A DNA stretch of 64,000 nucleotides from Nothophoma quercina (lineage: Eukaryota > Ascomycota > Dothideomycetes > Pleosporales > Didymellaceae). The notes under the pieces were generated by a model. That model had not been told where the DNA came from. It was given only the letters and a program-made list of their open reading frames with translations, and ran no database searches. How positions within the stretch are numbered: the first letter of the stretch is position 1; the number at the start of each line of letters is the position of its first letter. Location: NCBI GenBank assembly GCA_021642125.1, contig JAKIXB010000040.1, positions 1 through 64,000 of the forward strand, read 5' to 3'. The position numbers were made by a program, and so were the translations under genes. This document shows, piece after piece, positions 42,469 to 53,864 of this stretch.

Positions 42469-45400
42469 ATGGCGACATTTCTGGAGAATGCGTACAGTCT
42501 GGTATGAAGGGAACACCTGGCGGGATAGCGGTAGAGCTTCAAAGAGCTGACGGACGACGACAGGTACACCAGGACAATGCGGCCGACGTACCTTCCGAGA
42601 ACGAGCTCAAGACAGCTCTGGAGAAGGGCAGCGATGAGCAGAAGATTGAGACAATGGTGCGCCTACGCCGAAGGGCATGCCCTGCGGCGGTGCTGCAGCA
42701 TGGCTAACGATCATACAGAAGAAGATCCTGGCCATCATGCTGAACGGTGATGCAAAGACCGGTCTTCTCATGCACATAATACGATTCGTCATGCCCAGCA
42801 AGTCGAAGCCCCTCAAGAAGCTCATGTACTTCTTCTTCGAGGTGTGCCCGAAGCACGATGCTCAGGGCAAGCTGCGGCAAGAGTGGATCTTGGTCTGGTG
42901 TGTACATATGTCAAGCTGTTGCTGGGTTTCTTGCTGACTCTGTGGCAGCAACGCTATTCGATTCGATCTGCAGGCACCGAACGAATATGTACGAGGAAAC
43001 ACACTGCGCTTCGTGTAGGAGCCCCAACACCTAGCATGTGGCCGATGCTGACCCTATAACAGAACAAAGCTACGAGATGCAGAGCTTGTAGAGCCACTGC
43101 TACGTAAGTTACATGTTCTATAAGGTCGCAGCGATCTTGCTAACCACCCTGCAGAGCCCGTTCGCCAATGTCTTACGCACCGACACGCATACGTCCGAAA
43201 GAACGCAACATTCGCCATTGCCTCCATCTTCACATACCTTCCAGAGCTCATGCCCGATGCGCCCGACCTTCTTACCACGTTCCTCGACGACGAAAACGAT
43301 CCCACCTGCAAGCGCAATGCTTTCGCAGCCCTCACATCGATCAGCCACGACAAGGCCCTAGAATACCTCAGCACCGTCTTTGACGCAATCCCGAACCACG
43401 AAGAATTGCTGCTCCTTGCCGAGCTCGAGTTTATCCGCCGAGATGCTGCTGTCAACCCAGGCAACAAGGCAAAATACCTGCGTCTGATCTTTGACTTGCT
43501 TGAGTCCCAGGTATCCACCGTCATCTACGAAGCTGCACATGCCTTGACCACTCTTACAAGCAACCCAGTAGCCGTCAAGGCTGCTGCAGGAAAGTTTGTA
43601 GAACTGGCAGTCAAGGAGCCCGATAACAACGTCAAGCTTATCGTTCTTGAGCGCGTCAATCAATTGCGGGATAAGAATGAGGGTGTCCTAGATGATTTGA
43701 CCATGGAAATCCTCCGCGTTTTGTCCAGCACCGACCTCGATGTGCGCAAGAAGGCTCTGCATATTGCCATGGAGATGATCTCGAGCAGGAATGTCGAAGA
43801 AGTAGTGATGCTGTTGAAGAAGGAGTTGATGAAGACTGTCGACGAGCAGTACGACAAGAATTCCGAGTACAGGTCGATCCTCATCTCTGCCATCCACCAG
43901 GCCGCCATCAAGTTCCCAGAGGTTGCCGCAAGTGTCGTTGGTTCGCTGATGGACTTCATCTCCGATGTTAGCAGCAATGCATCAGCTGTTGATGTCATCT
44001 CTTTCGTTAAGGAGGTTGTCGAGCGCTTCCCAGACCTCCGCCCCTCCATCATTGAGCGCCTTGTTTCCACGCTCGGCGAAGTCCGCGCTGGAAAGGTTTA
44101 CCGAGGTGTTCTTTGGATTATCGGTGAATACGCGCTTGAGGTAAAAGACATTCAGGATGCTTGGAAGGGCATTCGCTCGTCGTTGGGCGAGATCCCCATC
44201 CTCGCGTCCGAGCAAAGATTGTTGGATGACGCTTCAGAAGGCAAGGAGAACAATGACCAGGTCAACGGACACACCAAGGCCGCGGCTCCCACAGGGTCAC
44301 GAAAGGTTCTTGCCGATGGTACATACGCAACCGAGAGTGCCCTCACTTCCTCGGCCGCAGCCAAGGCGAAGCTGGACGCCGTCAAGAACTCGCAAAAGCC
44401 ACCTCTGCGTCAACTCGTCCTCGATGGCGACTACTACCTCGCTACGGTTCTGTCGAGCACGCTCACCAAACTTGTCATGCGATACTCAGAACTTTCTCAG
44501 AACTCGGCGCGAACGAATGCTCTACGCGCAGAAGCTATGCTTATCATGATCTCGATCATCCGTGTTGGGCAGTCTCAGTTCGTCAAGACCCTCATCGACG
44601 AAGACTCTGTCGATCGTATCATGTCTTGTGTACGGTCGTTGTCTGAGTTCTCGCAGAAGAAGGAGCTTGAGACCGTCTTCTTGGAAGACACAAGAAAGTC
44701 TTTTGCTACTATGGTTCAGACAGAGGAGAAGAAGCGTGCAGCGAAGGAAGCTTCTGAGAGGATGAAGTCGGCTGTCAACGTCGATGACTCCTTCAGCATT
44801 CGTCAGCTTAAGAAAAAGGATGCCGATGGCAATGACGAGATCGAGCAAGATCTGGAAAGGGCTACAGGAGGCGATACTGCCACCGAAGATCTCTCATCGA
44901 AACTCAGTCGCGTGGTCCAATTGACGGGTTTCTCGGATCCTGTCTATGCTGAGGCTTATGTCAAGGTACGTTCAATTGCAGCAAGCTCTTACTTATACTG
45001 ACTGCGACAGGTTCACCAATTCGATATTGTGCTTGATGTTTTGCTTGTCAACCAAACAACAGAGACACTGCAGAACCTTACAGTCGAGTTCGCAACCCTT
45101 GGTGACCTCAAGGTTGTCGAGCGACCGCCGACGCAGAACGTTGGTCCTCACGACTTCATCAACTTGCAATCCACCATCAAGGTTTCCTCGACCGACACAG
45201 GCGTCATCTTCGGAAATGTTCTGTACGAGGGCGAGAAGGGTGTTGACTCCAACGTCGTCATTCTGAACGATGTACACGTTGACATCATGGACTACATCAA
45301 GCCTGCGCAGTGCACAGAGACCCAATTCCGAACGATGTGGACCGAGTTCGAGTGGGAGAACAAGGTCAATATCAACTCCAAGGCCAAGACGTTGCGCGAC

Positions 45401-45710
45401 TTCTTGAAGCAGTTGATGGCTTGCACAAACATGAGCTGTCTGACACCAGAAGCATCAATGAAGGGAGATTGCCAGTTCTTGTCCGCCAATCTGTACGCCA
45501 GGAGCGTGTTTGGTGAGTTGACACATTCATTCAATCACAGAACACAGAAGCTAACATCTTCCAGGCGAGGACGCTCTGGCAAACCTGAGTATAGAGAAGG
45601 AGGGCGACGACGGCCCAATCACTGGTTTTGTCCGCATTCGCAGTCGTTCGCAAGGGTTAGCGTTGAGCTTGGGGTCTCTGAAGGGCTTGAACAAGGTTGG
45701 TGTTGCATAA
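42469..45710 (+). CDS. SEC26: Coatomer subunit beta (beta-COP)
   Basis: Eight exons give 956 residues: 42469-42501, 42564-42656, 42719-42897, 42949-43014, 43063-43103, 43155-44965, 45011-45512 and 45565-45710. Fungal beta-COP is ~950-970 residues. An adaptin-like HEAT solenoid is followed by the appendage region. Recognisable blocks include KKILAIMLNGD, GLLMHIIRFVMPSKSKPLKKLMYFF, EYVRGNTLRF, THRHAYVRKNATFAIASI, and in the appendage VEFATLGDLKVVERP and HDFINLQSTIKVSSTDTGVIFGN. It is a COPI coat component acting in Golgi-to-ER retrieval. Small 5' exons and one 1.8 kb exon are typical. An apparent continuation past 45512 in the same frame is intron read-through; the true exon 8 ends in KVGVA. 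Confidence 0.94.
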
Positions 45711-46273
45711 ACGGTCCATTGACTTGGTATGATTATGATAATGTGGTGCGCCAACAAAAGTTTGGGCGTGGAAAGTTAGAATTGTCGGGCATTGCGCATT
45801 GCAGTACTGGCATCTGTAGTCGAAGACATCAAATTACCACATAGTATGGAGTGCTCTGCCCGCGATTTTCGACTTCCGCGGGTGCTCCACCGGTACGTAC
45901 CTACCACGTGCATGCTCTGAGCATCGTGTGCTGTTCGCAGCTCAACACACGAACGCAAGCACACGCCACAGCGTCACCCGCGGGAATATCGGACGCTTTT
46001 CGATCCAGTCTCCAGGTATCGGCAGCTGTTGTGCCTGCACGTGCGGAGAAGGCACGCCTCTGATTGGACAATTCGCGGAAGTTGTGCCGCGCAATCCCAG
46101 GAAGACATGCAGCTTCAGGGCAAGCTTGTCAAGCTTCAATGAAGCCTGCGGACACCTTGGTAAGCTCAGCAGTGATAGCGTGGGGCTGCATGCGGCTATA
46201 AAATGAGCAGTTGCACCCAGGAAGCTGGGCGAAAGCTTGACGAAGCTTGGCCCCCGAGAACTACCACTTCGAG
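45711..46273. other. Intergenic region, acid phosphatase promoter
   Basis: 563 bp with no gene visible. Presumed to hold the promoter of the secreted phosphatase; such genes are often phosphate-controlled, but I could not assign a specific Pho4-type site with confidence. Confidence 0.4.
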
Positions 46274-48164
46274 ATGCAATTCCGATCTGCTGCGCAGGCA
46301 GCTGCTGTGCTCGCATTTGCTGCGTTCACTGAGGCAGCTCCTACAACCATTCAGGCCTCGTCCAATGCTGGTTCGCCTTCGTCTGATGTCTACCCTCCAT
46401 CTGGCAGTATGTGTGCTTCTTTAGTAGCTCAATTGATGGTCACTGACTCGCGCGATTACAGCTGTAGTCAACTCATCGCTCTTCCCACCAGAGTCAGTTG
46501 TTGGCTTCCCAGGACCTACGCCAACTGGCGTCGAGCCAAATGCCATCCAGACAGCTCCCGCATATCCTTACAACGATAACAAAGCCAACTCATTCCCCTT
46601 GATCGCCCCACAACCCCACGGCAACGATGGCCAGTCCGAGTTCGATATCAGCAGGTACTGGGGCAATCTCTCACCGTGGTACTCTCTGCGCTCCGCAGAA
46701 TATGGTCTGCCTGATGCCGATCCTCTTGTACCTGAGGGCTGCGACATAACCCAGGTTCTGCTGCTGTACAGACATGGTGCTCGCTACCCCACAAGCGGTG
46801 CTGCACCGGGTACCTTTGCCCAGAAGGTCGTCAATGCGACGAAGGCTGGCGGTCTTGCCTTCTCCGGCGAGCTATCATTCCTGGGCGATTGGACCTACAA
46901 GTTAGGCGCCGAACTCCTTACACCGTTCGGTCGTAGCCAAAACTTTTTGCTTGGTGTGGAGTACAGGCAACTGTACGGACACCTGCTCAACAACTTCACC
47001 GCTCAGGGTAAGCTGCCTGTGTTCCGGACACAGAGTCAGGACCGCATGGTGAAGACGGCTGAGAACTTCGCCGCTGGCTTCTTCGGTGTGCCGGAGTACA
47101 TGAGCGAGGTCAACATCGAGATCTTGGTCGAGACACCGGGTGTCAATAACAGTGGTGCCCCATACGAGGTCTGCTTGAACTCGAACGTTGCTAGCAAGGG
47201 AAGCATTGGAAGCACTGTGGCTGCTAAATTTGCGGCGAATGCTTGTAAGTCCACCGCAAATTTCACAGTATCTCTTTGCTAAGTTCTTGACAGTCAACTC
47301 TACCATCGCCCGCCTCCAGTCGCAGGCCAAGGGTATCAACTTCACCGCCACCGATGCTATCGCTATGTTGCAGCTTTGCTCGTACGAGACCCACGCGCTT
47401 GGCTACTCCGCCTTCTGCGATCTCTTCAGTGAAGTATGAACCCCCCCCCCTTGTTTTTTTTTTCTTCCTCGCTTCCATGGAACCGCTAACACCTGTGCAG
47501 GAGGACTTCCTCAACTACGAGTACTACTACGACCTATCCTTCTACTACAACAACGGCCCCGGCTCGCCCGTCGCCGCGGCGCAAGGAAAGGGGTATTTGG
47601 ACGAATACATTGCACGCTTCACGGGCAAGTACCCGTCCGCCAACTCGGCGCTCAATGAGACATTCGACAACACAACAACATACTTCCCGCTCCAGCAGTC
47701 CATTTACGCAGACGCCACGCACGAGGTTGTTGTCCTCGATGCGCTAACAGCATTTAACTTGACTGCATTGTTCGATGGACCGCCACTCAGTCCGAACGGC
47801 AATCAGCATTCCAACTCGTTTGTTGCAAGCAGGCTTGTGTCATTCGCCACGCACTTCACCACGCAAGTCTTGGAGTGCAAGGCCAAGAGCCCTAGCAAGC
47901 AGATCCGTTTTATCGTGTAAGTAACTCTTCCTTCAACACACTGAATTGGAATAGCGGACTGACATTGACAGCAACGATGCGGTTATTCCTATCAACGGCT
48001 CGCACCCAGGGTGCCCGGCTGACAAGGACGGACTTTGCTCATTCGACAACGTTGTTAGTGTGCTGCAGAAGAGGAGCGCGGAGATCGACTACACGTATGA
48101 TTGCCTGGGCAACTACACAGCGAGCGCTGGGGTGAATTACAACGGTCGGGCGCCGAGATCTTAA
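46274..48164 (+). CDS. Secreted histidine acid phosphatase (phytase-like, branch 2)
   Basis: Five exons (46274-46406, 46462-47244, 47294-47433, 47501-47916, 47972-48164) give 554 residues. Residues 1-22 form a signal peptide (MQFRSAAQAAAVLAFAAFTEA). The catalytic LLLYRHGARYPTSG motif provides the nucleophilic His, and FRTQSQDRMVKTAENFAAGFFG follows as in acid phosphatases and phytases. The C-terminal proton-donor region reads ADATHEVVVLDALTAFNL, so His-Glu stands where phytases have His-Asp. Many Cys and N-glycosylation sequons (for example NNFTA, NSTI, NETF, NYTA) fit an extracellular enzyme. Intron 3 contains a C10 run and a T10 run. Substrate (phytate or other phosphomonoesters) is not decided by sequence. 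Confidence 0.9.
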
Positions 48165-48362
48165 GTAAAGATTTGTTGAGTTTGAGAGTGGTAATGTAAT
48201 AATGAGATTGGGAAAAAATCAACGGTCTTGGGTTGATGATGCGTGTTGGTGTTATGTCAATGTGACGTTGGTGTGTAGTGGTGCGGGAGTGGATAACAGC
48301 TAACAAGCCAAGAAGTCGTGGTCACCAGCATGAGTGACGCAAGGGGAGCAAAAAAAGGTGAA

Positions 48363-48434
48363 TAGCTGAGACTGGTTTCGATCCAGTGTCCTCCGGGTTA
48401 TGAGCCCGGCGCGCTTCCGCTGCGCCACTCAGCT
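48363..48434 (-). tRNA. Initiator tRNA-Met (CAT)
   Basis: A 72-nt intronless cloverleaf on the minus strand with acceptor stem AGCTGAG/CTCAGCT. The anticodon CAT sits in loop CTCATAA between CCGGG and CCCGG. The T-loop reads ATCGAAA rather than TTCGAAT, and a GGCGCAG D-arm is followed by GGAAGCGCGC. These are hallmarks of eukaryotic initiator tRNA-Met (three G-C pairs at the anticodon stem base, A54-type T-loop). Confidence 0.95.
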
Positions 48435-48911
48435 TGTTGTTCACTTGTTGTAGATGATACTGTGTGATTTAAAGTATTATATATAGTAGGATATGGACTG
48501 CCAGCCAGTTCTTAGCCGTCCAAAGTCGAGATCTGAATGTTTTGCTCAAAGTCGAACAACAGCAAGGTGTGGTGATGGGCTGTTAAAGAATTTTCTGCTA
48601 GCGAGTGAGTCATTGTTGTGCAACACCAACATCATACTTCGACCTTCAGCCAACCTCACTTGGGGAAATGATGGCCATAAAAGATAACGAACAGTCGCGA
48701 GAATTAGATATTAATTCATGTTGACAACATAGGGGGGTTAAAGAAGTGACGGCAAAATACTCGAGATGTGCAAATCAAATACGTTTCAGTGGATGACGGG
48801 TTGGCACCTCCTGCTACAACACTCCGCTCCGCTCGGTGGTATCTTCGATCTACAGCAAGCAAACACAGAATCAGACGAACAGTTAAGAAACGGGTGACGT
48901 ACACCTTCACT
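48435..48911. other. Intergenic region
   Basis: 477 bp between the tRNA and the Lcb4 stop codon; nothing recognised. Confidence 0.4.
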
Positions 48912-50487
48912 TCACGGCCCTCTAGCCTCGCACAAATGCCCGCTCTTACTCAACACTGTACCCAAACCCTTATGCACCTCGACTTGGAAGCCCTCAAACG
49001 GAACCCTCTCGCCGTCAACGCTGATGTACCCATCGTCTTGCATCTTGGGGATAATGCGATACGCCTCTATTTTCTGGTAGTCGACGCCTTCCATATCAAA
49101 GAAGGTGTGGTTCTCAACCGCAAGAAGCATCTTGATCGAGGTCATGCGCGGAATGTCGCCCCGGATGCGCACGAGGTCCAGACAGCCGTCGTTGGGCAGC
49201 GAGGCGGGGAAGAAGTTGGCGTCTGGGGACATGTAGGCTATATTTCCGCAGTAGAAGTTGCCGAGTTTGTCGTGCGGGATGAGTTCCCAGGTAGCAGGGA
49301 GTGGGTCATTAATGGTGCCGTATTGGAGGGCAGGGAGACCTATGTCTGCTGTTGGCACAGGGCGCGAGTCGTGGGCTGGAGGCGGTTTCGAGGCTTCGGC
49401 ACTGTAGGCTTCGCGGACAGCGGTTTTGTTGCCGTGAACCACTTTCACGGCAATGTCGGCTGGGTAGATGGTCTGGGTCAGGAGGCGCACAAGGAACCCC
49501 CATGTGAAGCGAGCACTGCCCATCCACCGCAAATGCTCGGTGGCAAGATCTGTTTCAGCAACGATGCCGACGGACTGCGAGAGGAAGGACAAGGTGCGGC
49601 GGTCACCTTGTGTTATCGAGGCGAGGTCGAGGGGTGTGCGTAGGCCCTTGACAACGGCGAGTGCTGCCAGACTCGGGCTGTCTGAGCCGTTGAAGTTGAG
49701 ACTCAGCGCATTGCCAGAACCACAGGGCAACTGCGCGACTGCAACCTTGGCTAAAGCCCGTGCAGCGTCCGGCCGCTTCCCTAGGCCATTCCAGACCTCG
49801 TGTGGGATTCCGTCTCCAGAGCAGCACGCTATCACATCATAGGCTTCGATGTCAAGATTCTGCGCAATCTCCACGCCATGTCCCTGGTGTTGTGTCTTCT
49901 CGACGTCCAGTGTACAGCGTGCAGCGGCGAGGATGGGCGCAATCGACTTGTGGTACATCTTGACCGCTCCCCCTTGCCCACCGAACGGGTTCAGCAACAC
50001 TTTCATGCGCTTTTGTCTCTGCGACGCGCCGTATGCGCGGTCGAGCAGCTTCTCGACCCATGCTTCTGCCAGGCGACTGTCCGGTTTGTCGAGTTTGTAG
50101 CTGATGATGGCTGGGCGTACGGCTTTGGGCGAGACGGAGTGCGCGTATTGGATGGTGACGTCGCCGTTCTCCGAGTGTTCGGCCCAGAGCACATTGTAGA
50201 AGGGGATCGAGCGAGTGGACTTGTTCTTGCCGGGAAGAGAGAGGCCGCAGCAACCGGCACCTTTGCTGGCCTGGAGCTCTTCGTCTGGGACACGTTAGAA
50301 CGTGCACCTGATCAGGATACTGTTGATACACACCCAATACAACCAGCGAATCTGTGCCCAGTGTCAGCGAAGCATCGCGCCCTACAGCCAGCGTGTCTGG
50401 GACACTCGCTGCATCGACAGGCTGCTGAATCTGCGACGGAGCGAGCGAGGGGTCTCTGAAGGGATTGTGGCCTTCATCTGCGGCCAT
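48912..50487 (-). CDS. LCB4: Sphingoid long-chain-base kinase (Lcb4/sphingosine kinase type)
   Basis: Two exons (50334-50487, 48912-50284) with a 49 bp intron give 508 residues from Met 50487; an upstream in-frame Met at 50535 is less likely. The diacylglycerol-kinase-like catalytic domain has the nucleotide-binding NPFGGQGG (residues 150-157) and SGDGIPHEVWNG (207-218). LPCGSGNAL follows, and the substrate-side block is SITQGDRRTLSFLSQSVGIVAETD. A C-terminal strand reads GCLDLVRIRGD. Cys-Cys and basic residues near 62-76 (GCCGLSLPGKNKS) may mediate membrane association by acylation (inference). It phosphorylates sphingoid bases to signalling LCB-phosphates. Confidence 0.9.
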
Positions 50488-51825
50488 GGTTATGAAAAGC
50501 GAGTGTGGAACGTCCTCAGCATGCTGGAGACGCAAACAAAGGAGAGACGTGAGATCGAAGGTAAGCTGTCACAGGTGCACGCTCGAATACGGCATGCTAG
50601 ACCGCGGCAGCGGATGCGCGCGGGCTCCCTTAGCGTCGTTTGAGGGACCCTTCCGATTGAACGGCGCGTTTGACACCGTTTTTGTTGCTACTCGAACGTG
50701 AGCGGGATGGAGCTTGTACATACCATACCACTCATGCTGGCTCTCTGGTGGTATGATCCTGGATAGAAGCTCTAAATACGAGGGCACGTTGTCGAACTCG
50801 AGGCTAAACTCTGTTATGCTTCACCTCGAGGTCGAAGACTGGGTGTTGTTTCTCGCACTTATCTATGGCCAGAACCTGGCATCTCTGTTCGATTGAGGTC
50901 GTGGTGATAATCTGCGTTCGAGAAGCTCTTGCTTAGTTTCCACGTGTTACGCTTCCTTTACACGATTGCTCTTGCCAAAGGTCGCCTTTAGTAAGCATAC
51001 CAAACATCACTTACATGATCACTACCAACGCCGTACAAGAAACAGCTCTTACAAGTAAGGTCGTGAAGAGCATCCCAAGGCCATTGGCTTCAGGCATGCT
51101 ATTGTCGAGGTCACCTTGGTGGTCTCACTAGACTCTGCAGCCGTCTGAGCGCACTGCTGGCACCTCTCAGGTTTCAGTTGTCTGCAGAATCACAGAGCCA
51201 GCCGGAAGCAGTCAGCAGCCAACAGAAGTTAGTTTTCGGAAGCCGGGAGTCCTGACCGGACATGACCCCCACGCGCTGCCGTCAACACCAAGAAATCAAG
51301 CTTTAACCCACGCGAAGTGGAACACAACATCTTACTCTCCGTGCTGCTCTCCGCGGCACAATCTCGGCAGATCGAGGATTGCGGATCTGCCTTTCCGGTG
51401 CAATGGTACTGGATCGGAGATGGCTGCGTCGCTGTGACTGTATGTTGCGTGCGTCTGCGTGCAGCCTAAGGCACGAGTCGCTGTTGTGCTTGTCGATCGC
51501 ACAGGTTGGGATGGTGTCTCAAGTCTGCAGCATCTTGTGCTGTTCGCTTCAGCTTTACCTTTTTGACATCGAACTTATTACGACTCACGACGTCAGACTG
51601 ATCACAAGACAGATGCATCAGATAAATTGTGTATTGCGGTCAGACCATGGTGTAAATATCCATCTACCCACGCCCAATGCAAGCCCATCTCGCAAGGGTA
51701 TATCGCCTAGATTGCGCCAGAAATAGCCAATAGCCCAACGCCAATAATGCTGAACGCTCAAAGTACCAGCTCTGCAGGTGAAGCCAGAAACGGTAATGCC
51801 AAACGGAACAATCTGAGCTCAGATT
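50488..51825. other. Intergenic region, no gene recognised
   Basis: 1.34 kb between two minus-strand genes. A minus-strand 72-codon frame (50569-50787) and a plus-strand 115-codon frame (51379-51726) lack domains and are probably chance. Confidence 0.4.
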
Positions 51826-52575
51826 CTACCGCTGAACAAGCACCTTGTCAACAGCATCAGACGCAAGCTGCGACACTTCCGAGATACTGCCCTTGACATC
51901 GACGATTTCGACATCCTTGAGCTGCTTGACCTCGAGTTCATCAGGCTCCTCGAGTGCCGCAAACTGGCTTTCAACCATGCTGTCCTTCATGTAGTGGCCT
52001 TGCCTGCCACGGACGCGGGCGAGCAGAGTCTCCTTATCGGCGCGTAGGTACACAAAGTGAACATTGGCATCCGGTTCCTCATCGTAGAGCCTGGCAGTTC
52101 GGATGACGTCGCGGTACTTCTTCTTCAGAGCGCTGCAGGTAATGACAACGCCCTTTGCGCCATTCTTGAGGTCCTTGAGAGCCTGATCGCGCAGGAGAAT
52201 GAGCCAGTCCCAGCGATCCTCGTCGTTTAGTGGAATCCCAGCTGCCATCTTGTCAATGTTGGCCTTTGGGTGGTACTGCGATCCATTAGTATATGAGACG
52301 TAATGATACGGATTGATCATTCCCACCTCATCACCCTCAATGTACTCAAATCCGTAACGGTCACTGAGGACTTTGGCAATAGTGCTCTTTCCGCATCCTG
52401 CAGGACCGGTGACGATGAGGATATGGTGACGGTGAGGAATGGTCATTTCGGCAGTCTTGGTGGTGCTTAGATTTGCGGGCGAAGTAGATGGTGAGCCTGC
52501 AGTTGATGTGGGAGGCGTAGGCAGCGACGCATAATGTACTGGTGCAGAGTGCGTTGGCTCGATGGTTTGCAACAT
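51826..52575 (-). CDS. Gluconokinase (GntK/Idn type)
   Basis: Exon 1 (52327-52575) and exon 2 (51826-52275) give 232 residues. P-loop GPAGCGKST is at residues 57-65, followed by the FEYIEGDEYHPKANIDKM signature, GIPLNDEDRWDWL, and CSALKKKYRDVIR. The lid/tail block FVYLRADKETLLARVRGRQGHYMKDSMVESQFAALEEP is diagnostic of gluconokinase, which makes 6-phosphogluconate from gluconate and ATP. The gap between exons (52276-52326) is 51 bp and has no stop, so it could be mistaken for coding. It starts GTGGGA, contains TACTAAT and ends GCAG, and removing it restores the family motif EGDEYHPKANI. The first ~48 residues are Ser/Thr/Pro-rich. Confidence 0.9.
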   Translation of the reverse strand: MLQTIEPTHSAPVHYASLPTPPTSTAGSPSTSPANLSTTKTAEMTIPHRHHILIVTGPAGCGKSTIAKVLSDRYGFEYIEGDEVGMINPYHYVSYTNGSQYHPKANIDKMAAGIPLNDEDRWDWLILLRDQALKDLKNGAKGVVITCSALKKKYRDVIRTARLYDEEPDANVHFVYLRADKETLLARVRGRQGHYMKDSMVESQFAALEEPDELEVKQLKDVEIVDVKGSISEVSQLASDAVDKVLVQR

Positions 52576-53864
52576 GATTGACGGTTTGTTGAGACAAGTA
52601 GGTGAGTATTTGCTGGCAGACAGGCGCTAGTAGCTGATTGAAGTTGCGCTTCCAAAAATGAAGAAACGGGGTCGAGCCGGGAGATGTATATTGTTGAGAG
52701 TGGACGTAGCAGAGACTATATTGGGCACAAGTAAGCAGGAACGGCAGTTTGGACTTGAGATGGGGCAGTGCGCATTATAAGACGTGGGTGCACGTCTGGA
52801 AATTCCTCCCGCTCCCATGACGGCAAGGGTGGGATCAAAGTTTGGGAGCACAGCTGTGGGAGCCAAGGCTTGATGTCACTACGAATAGCGTCGCGTGCGA
52901 ATCAGCGCGCGCTACGGAGAGGCTGCTTGGGCCAGTCTGGGGACAGACGCAGGCGGATGTAACAGCCCGCAAATTGGCAGCTGTGCCCATACCGGATGCG
53001 ACGAAAGAAAGGGAGTTTCGTCGTCGTCGGCGTTTGAAAGTTTGGGCGCGTGGGATGATGCAGGTGGCTGATCAGGCAAAGCGTCACGTTAGCGCAGTGG
53101 AGACCCCGCAAGATGCACACCCTGGTCGCCGTCAGGTACTGGTGCATCTTGCATGTTCGGCACAAGCGTTCTGCCAACACAGCACTCGGCTCGGCAGCGC
53201 TGGACCGCTCACTGTGCGGTACAAAAGCACAGCAGCGCGCAGTGTTGTCTGCCCAAGACTGGCCGGCTGAGCACAGCGATGACAGGTAGCAAAGGGGTGA
53301 AGTCGTTGGATAATAGCGCGTGGGGGTCACGAGAGGCGCTGCAGTCTTTTCCGGGCCGGCGAGGGTCGAGCCTTGAGCAGCAACGGGTCGTGTGGGCGGA
53401 ACGCCAGGAGACAGCATGCTGGAAACCTTCCAGATGCGCTAGAGCAGCGCCATTCTCCGAAGCAGCACATCCCGTGGCTGCGTCGAGTCGTGCTCACCAC
53501 TGTGCGCTTGATGCCACACGCTCTGCAGACTCATGCTTCCAGTGCAGCTTCATGAGGTCCGGATCTGCCGAAGTGACGGTCCGCGTGACGGTTCTGAGAC
53601 GCGGTCAGAGATGACGTGGATGCAAGGCAGCCAGGAACAAGGGCGAGATCAGTGGTGATGATGCAACTGGGGCCATCGAAGCTTCGGAACCTGCGGGGGG
53701 CTTTTGATGTGCGCACGTGATGCTCTCCATCCGGCTAGCCGAGATCAAGCTGCCGTTCTGGGGAGCTACGCAACATCATCGCGACAGTGCCGACCACCGA
53801 CGAGCCCTGACAGCTGCATCGCAACTCAGGAACGCGCCAGGACACCAGTAGCGCCGTCGCCGCC
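52576..53864. other. Divergent intergenic region, no gene recognised
   Basis: 1.29 kb between divergent genes. Open stretches on both strands (for example minus 52902-53417) overlap each other and carry no domain. Confidence 0.4.

Noticed and set aside
45029..45844. Apparent extension of beta-COP past 45512
   Set aside because: The frame runs through an intron with GTGAGT donor; splicing to 45565 restores the conserved C terminus.
48768..49643. 291-codon plus-strand frame opposite Lcb4
   Set aside because: No recognisable domain; the minus strand encodes intact lipid-kinase motifs over the same bases.
49852..50535. 227-codon minus-strand frame
   Set aside because: Only its first ~67 codons are real (Lcb4 exon 1, plus a doubtful leader); the rest is read-through of the intron into the wrong frame.
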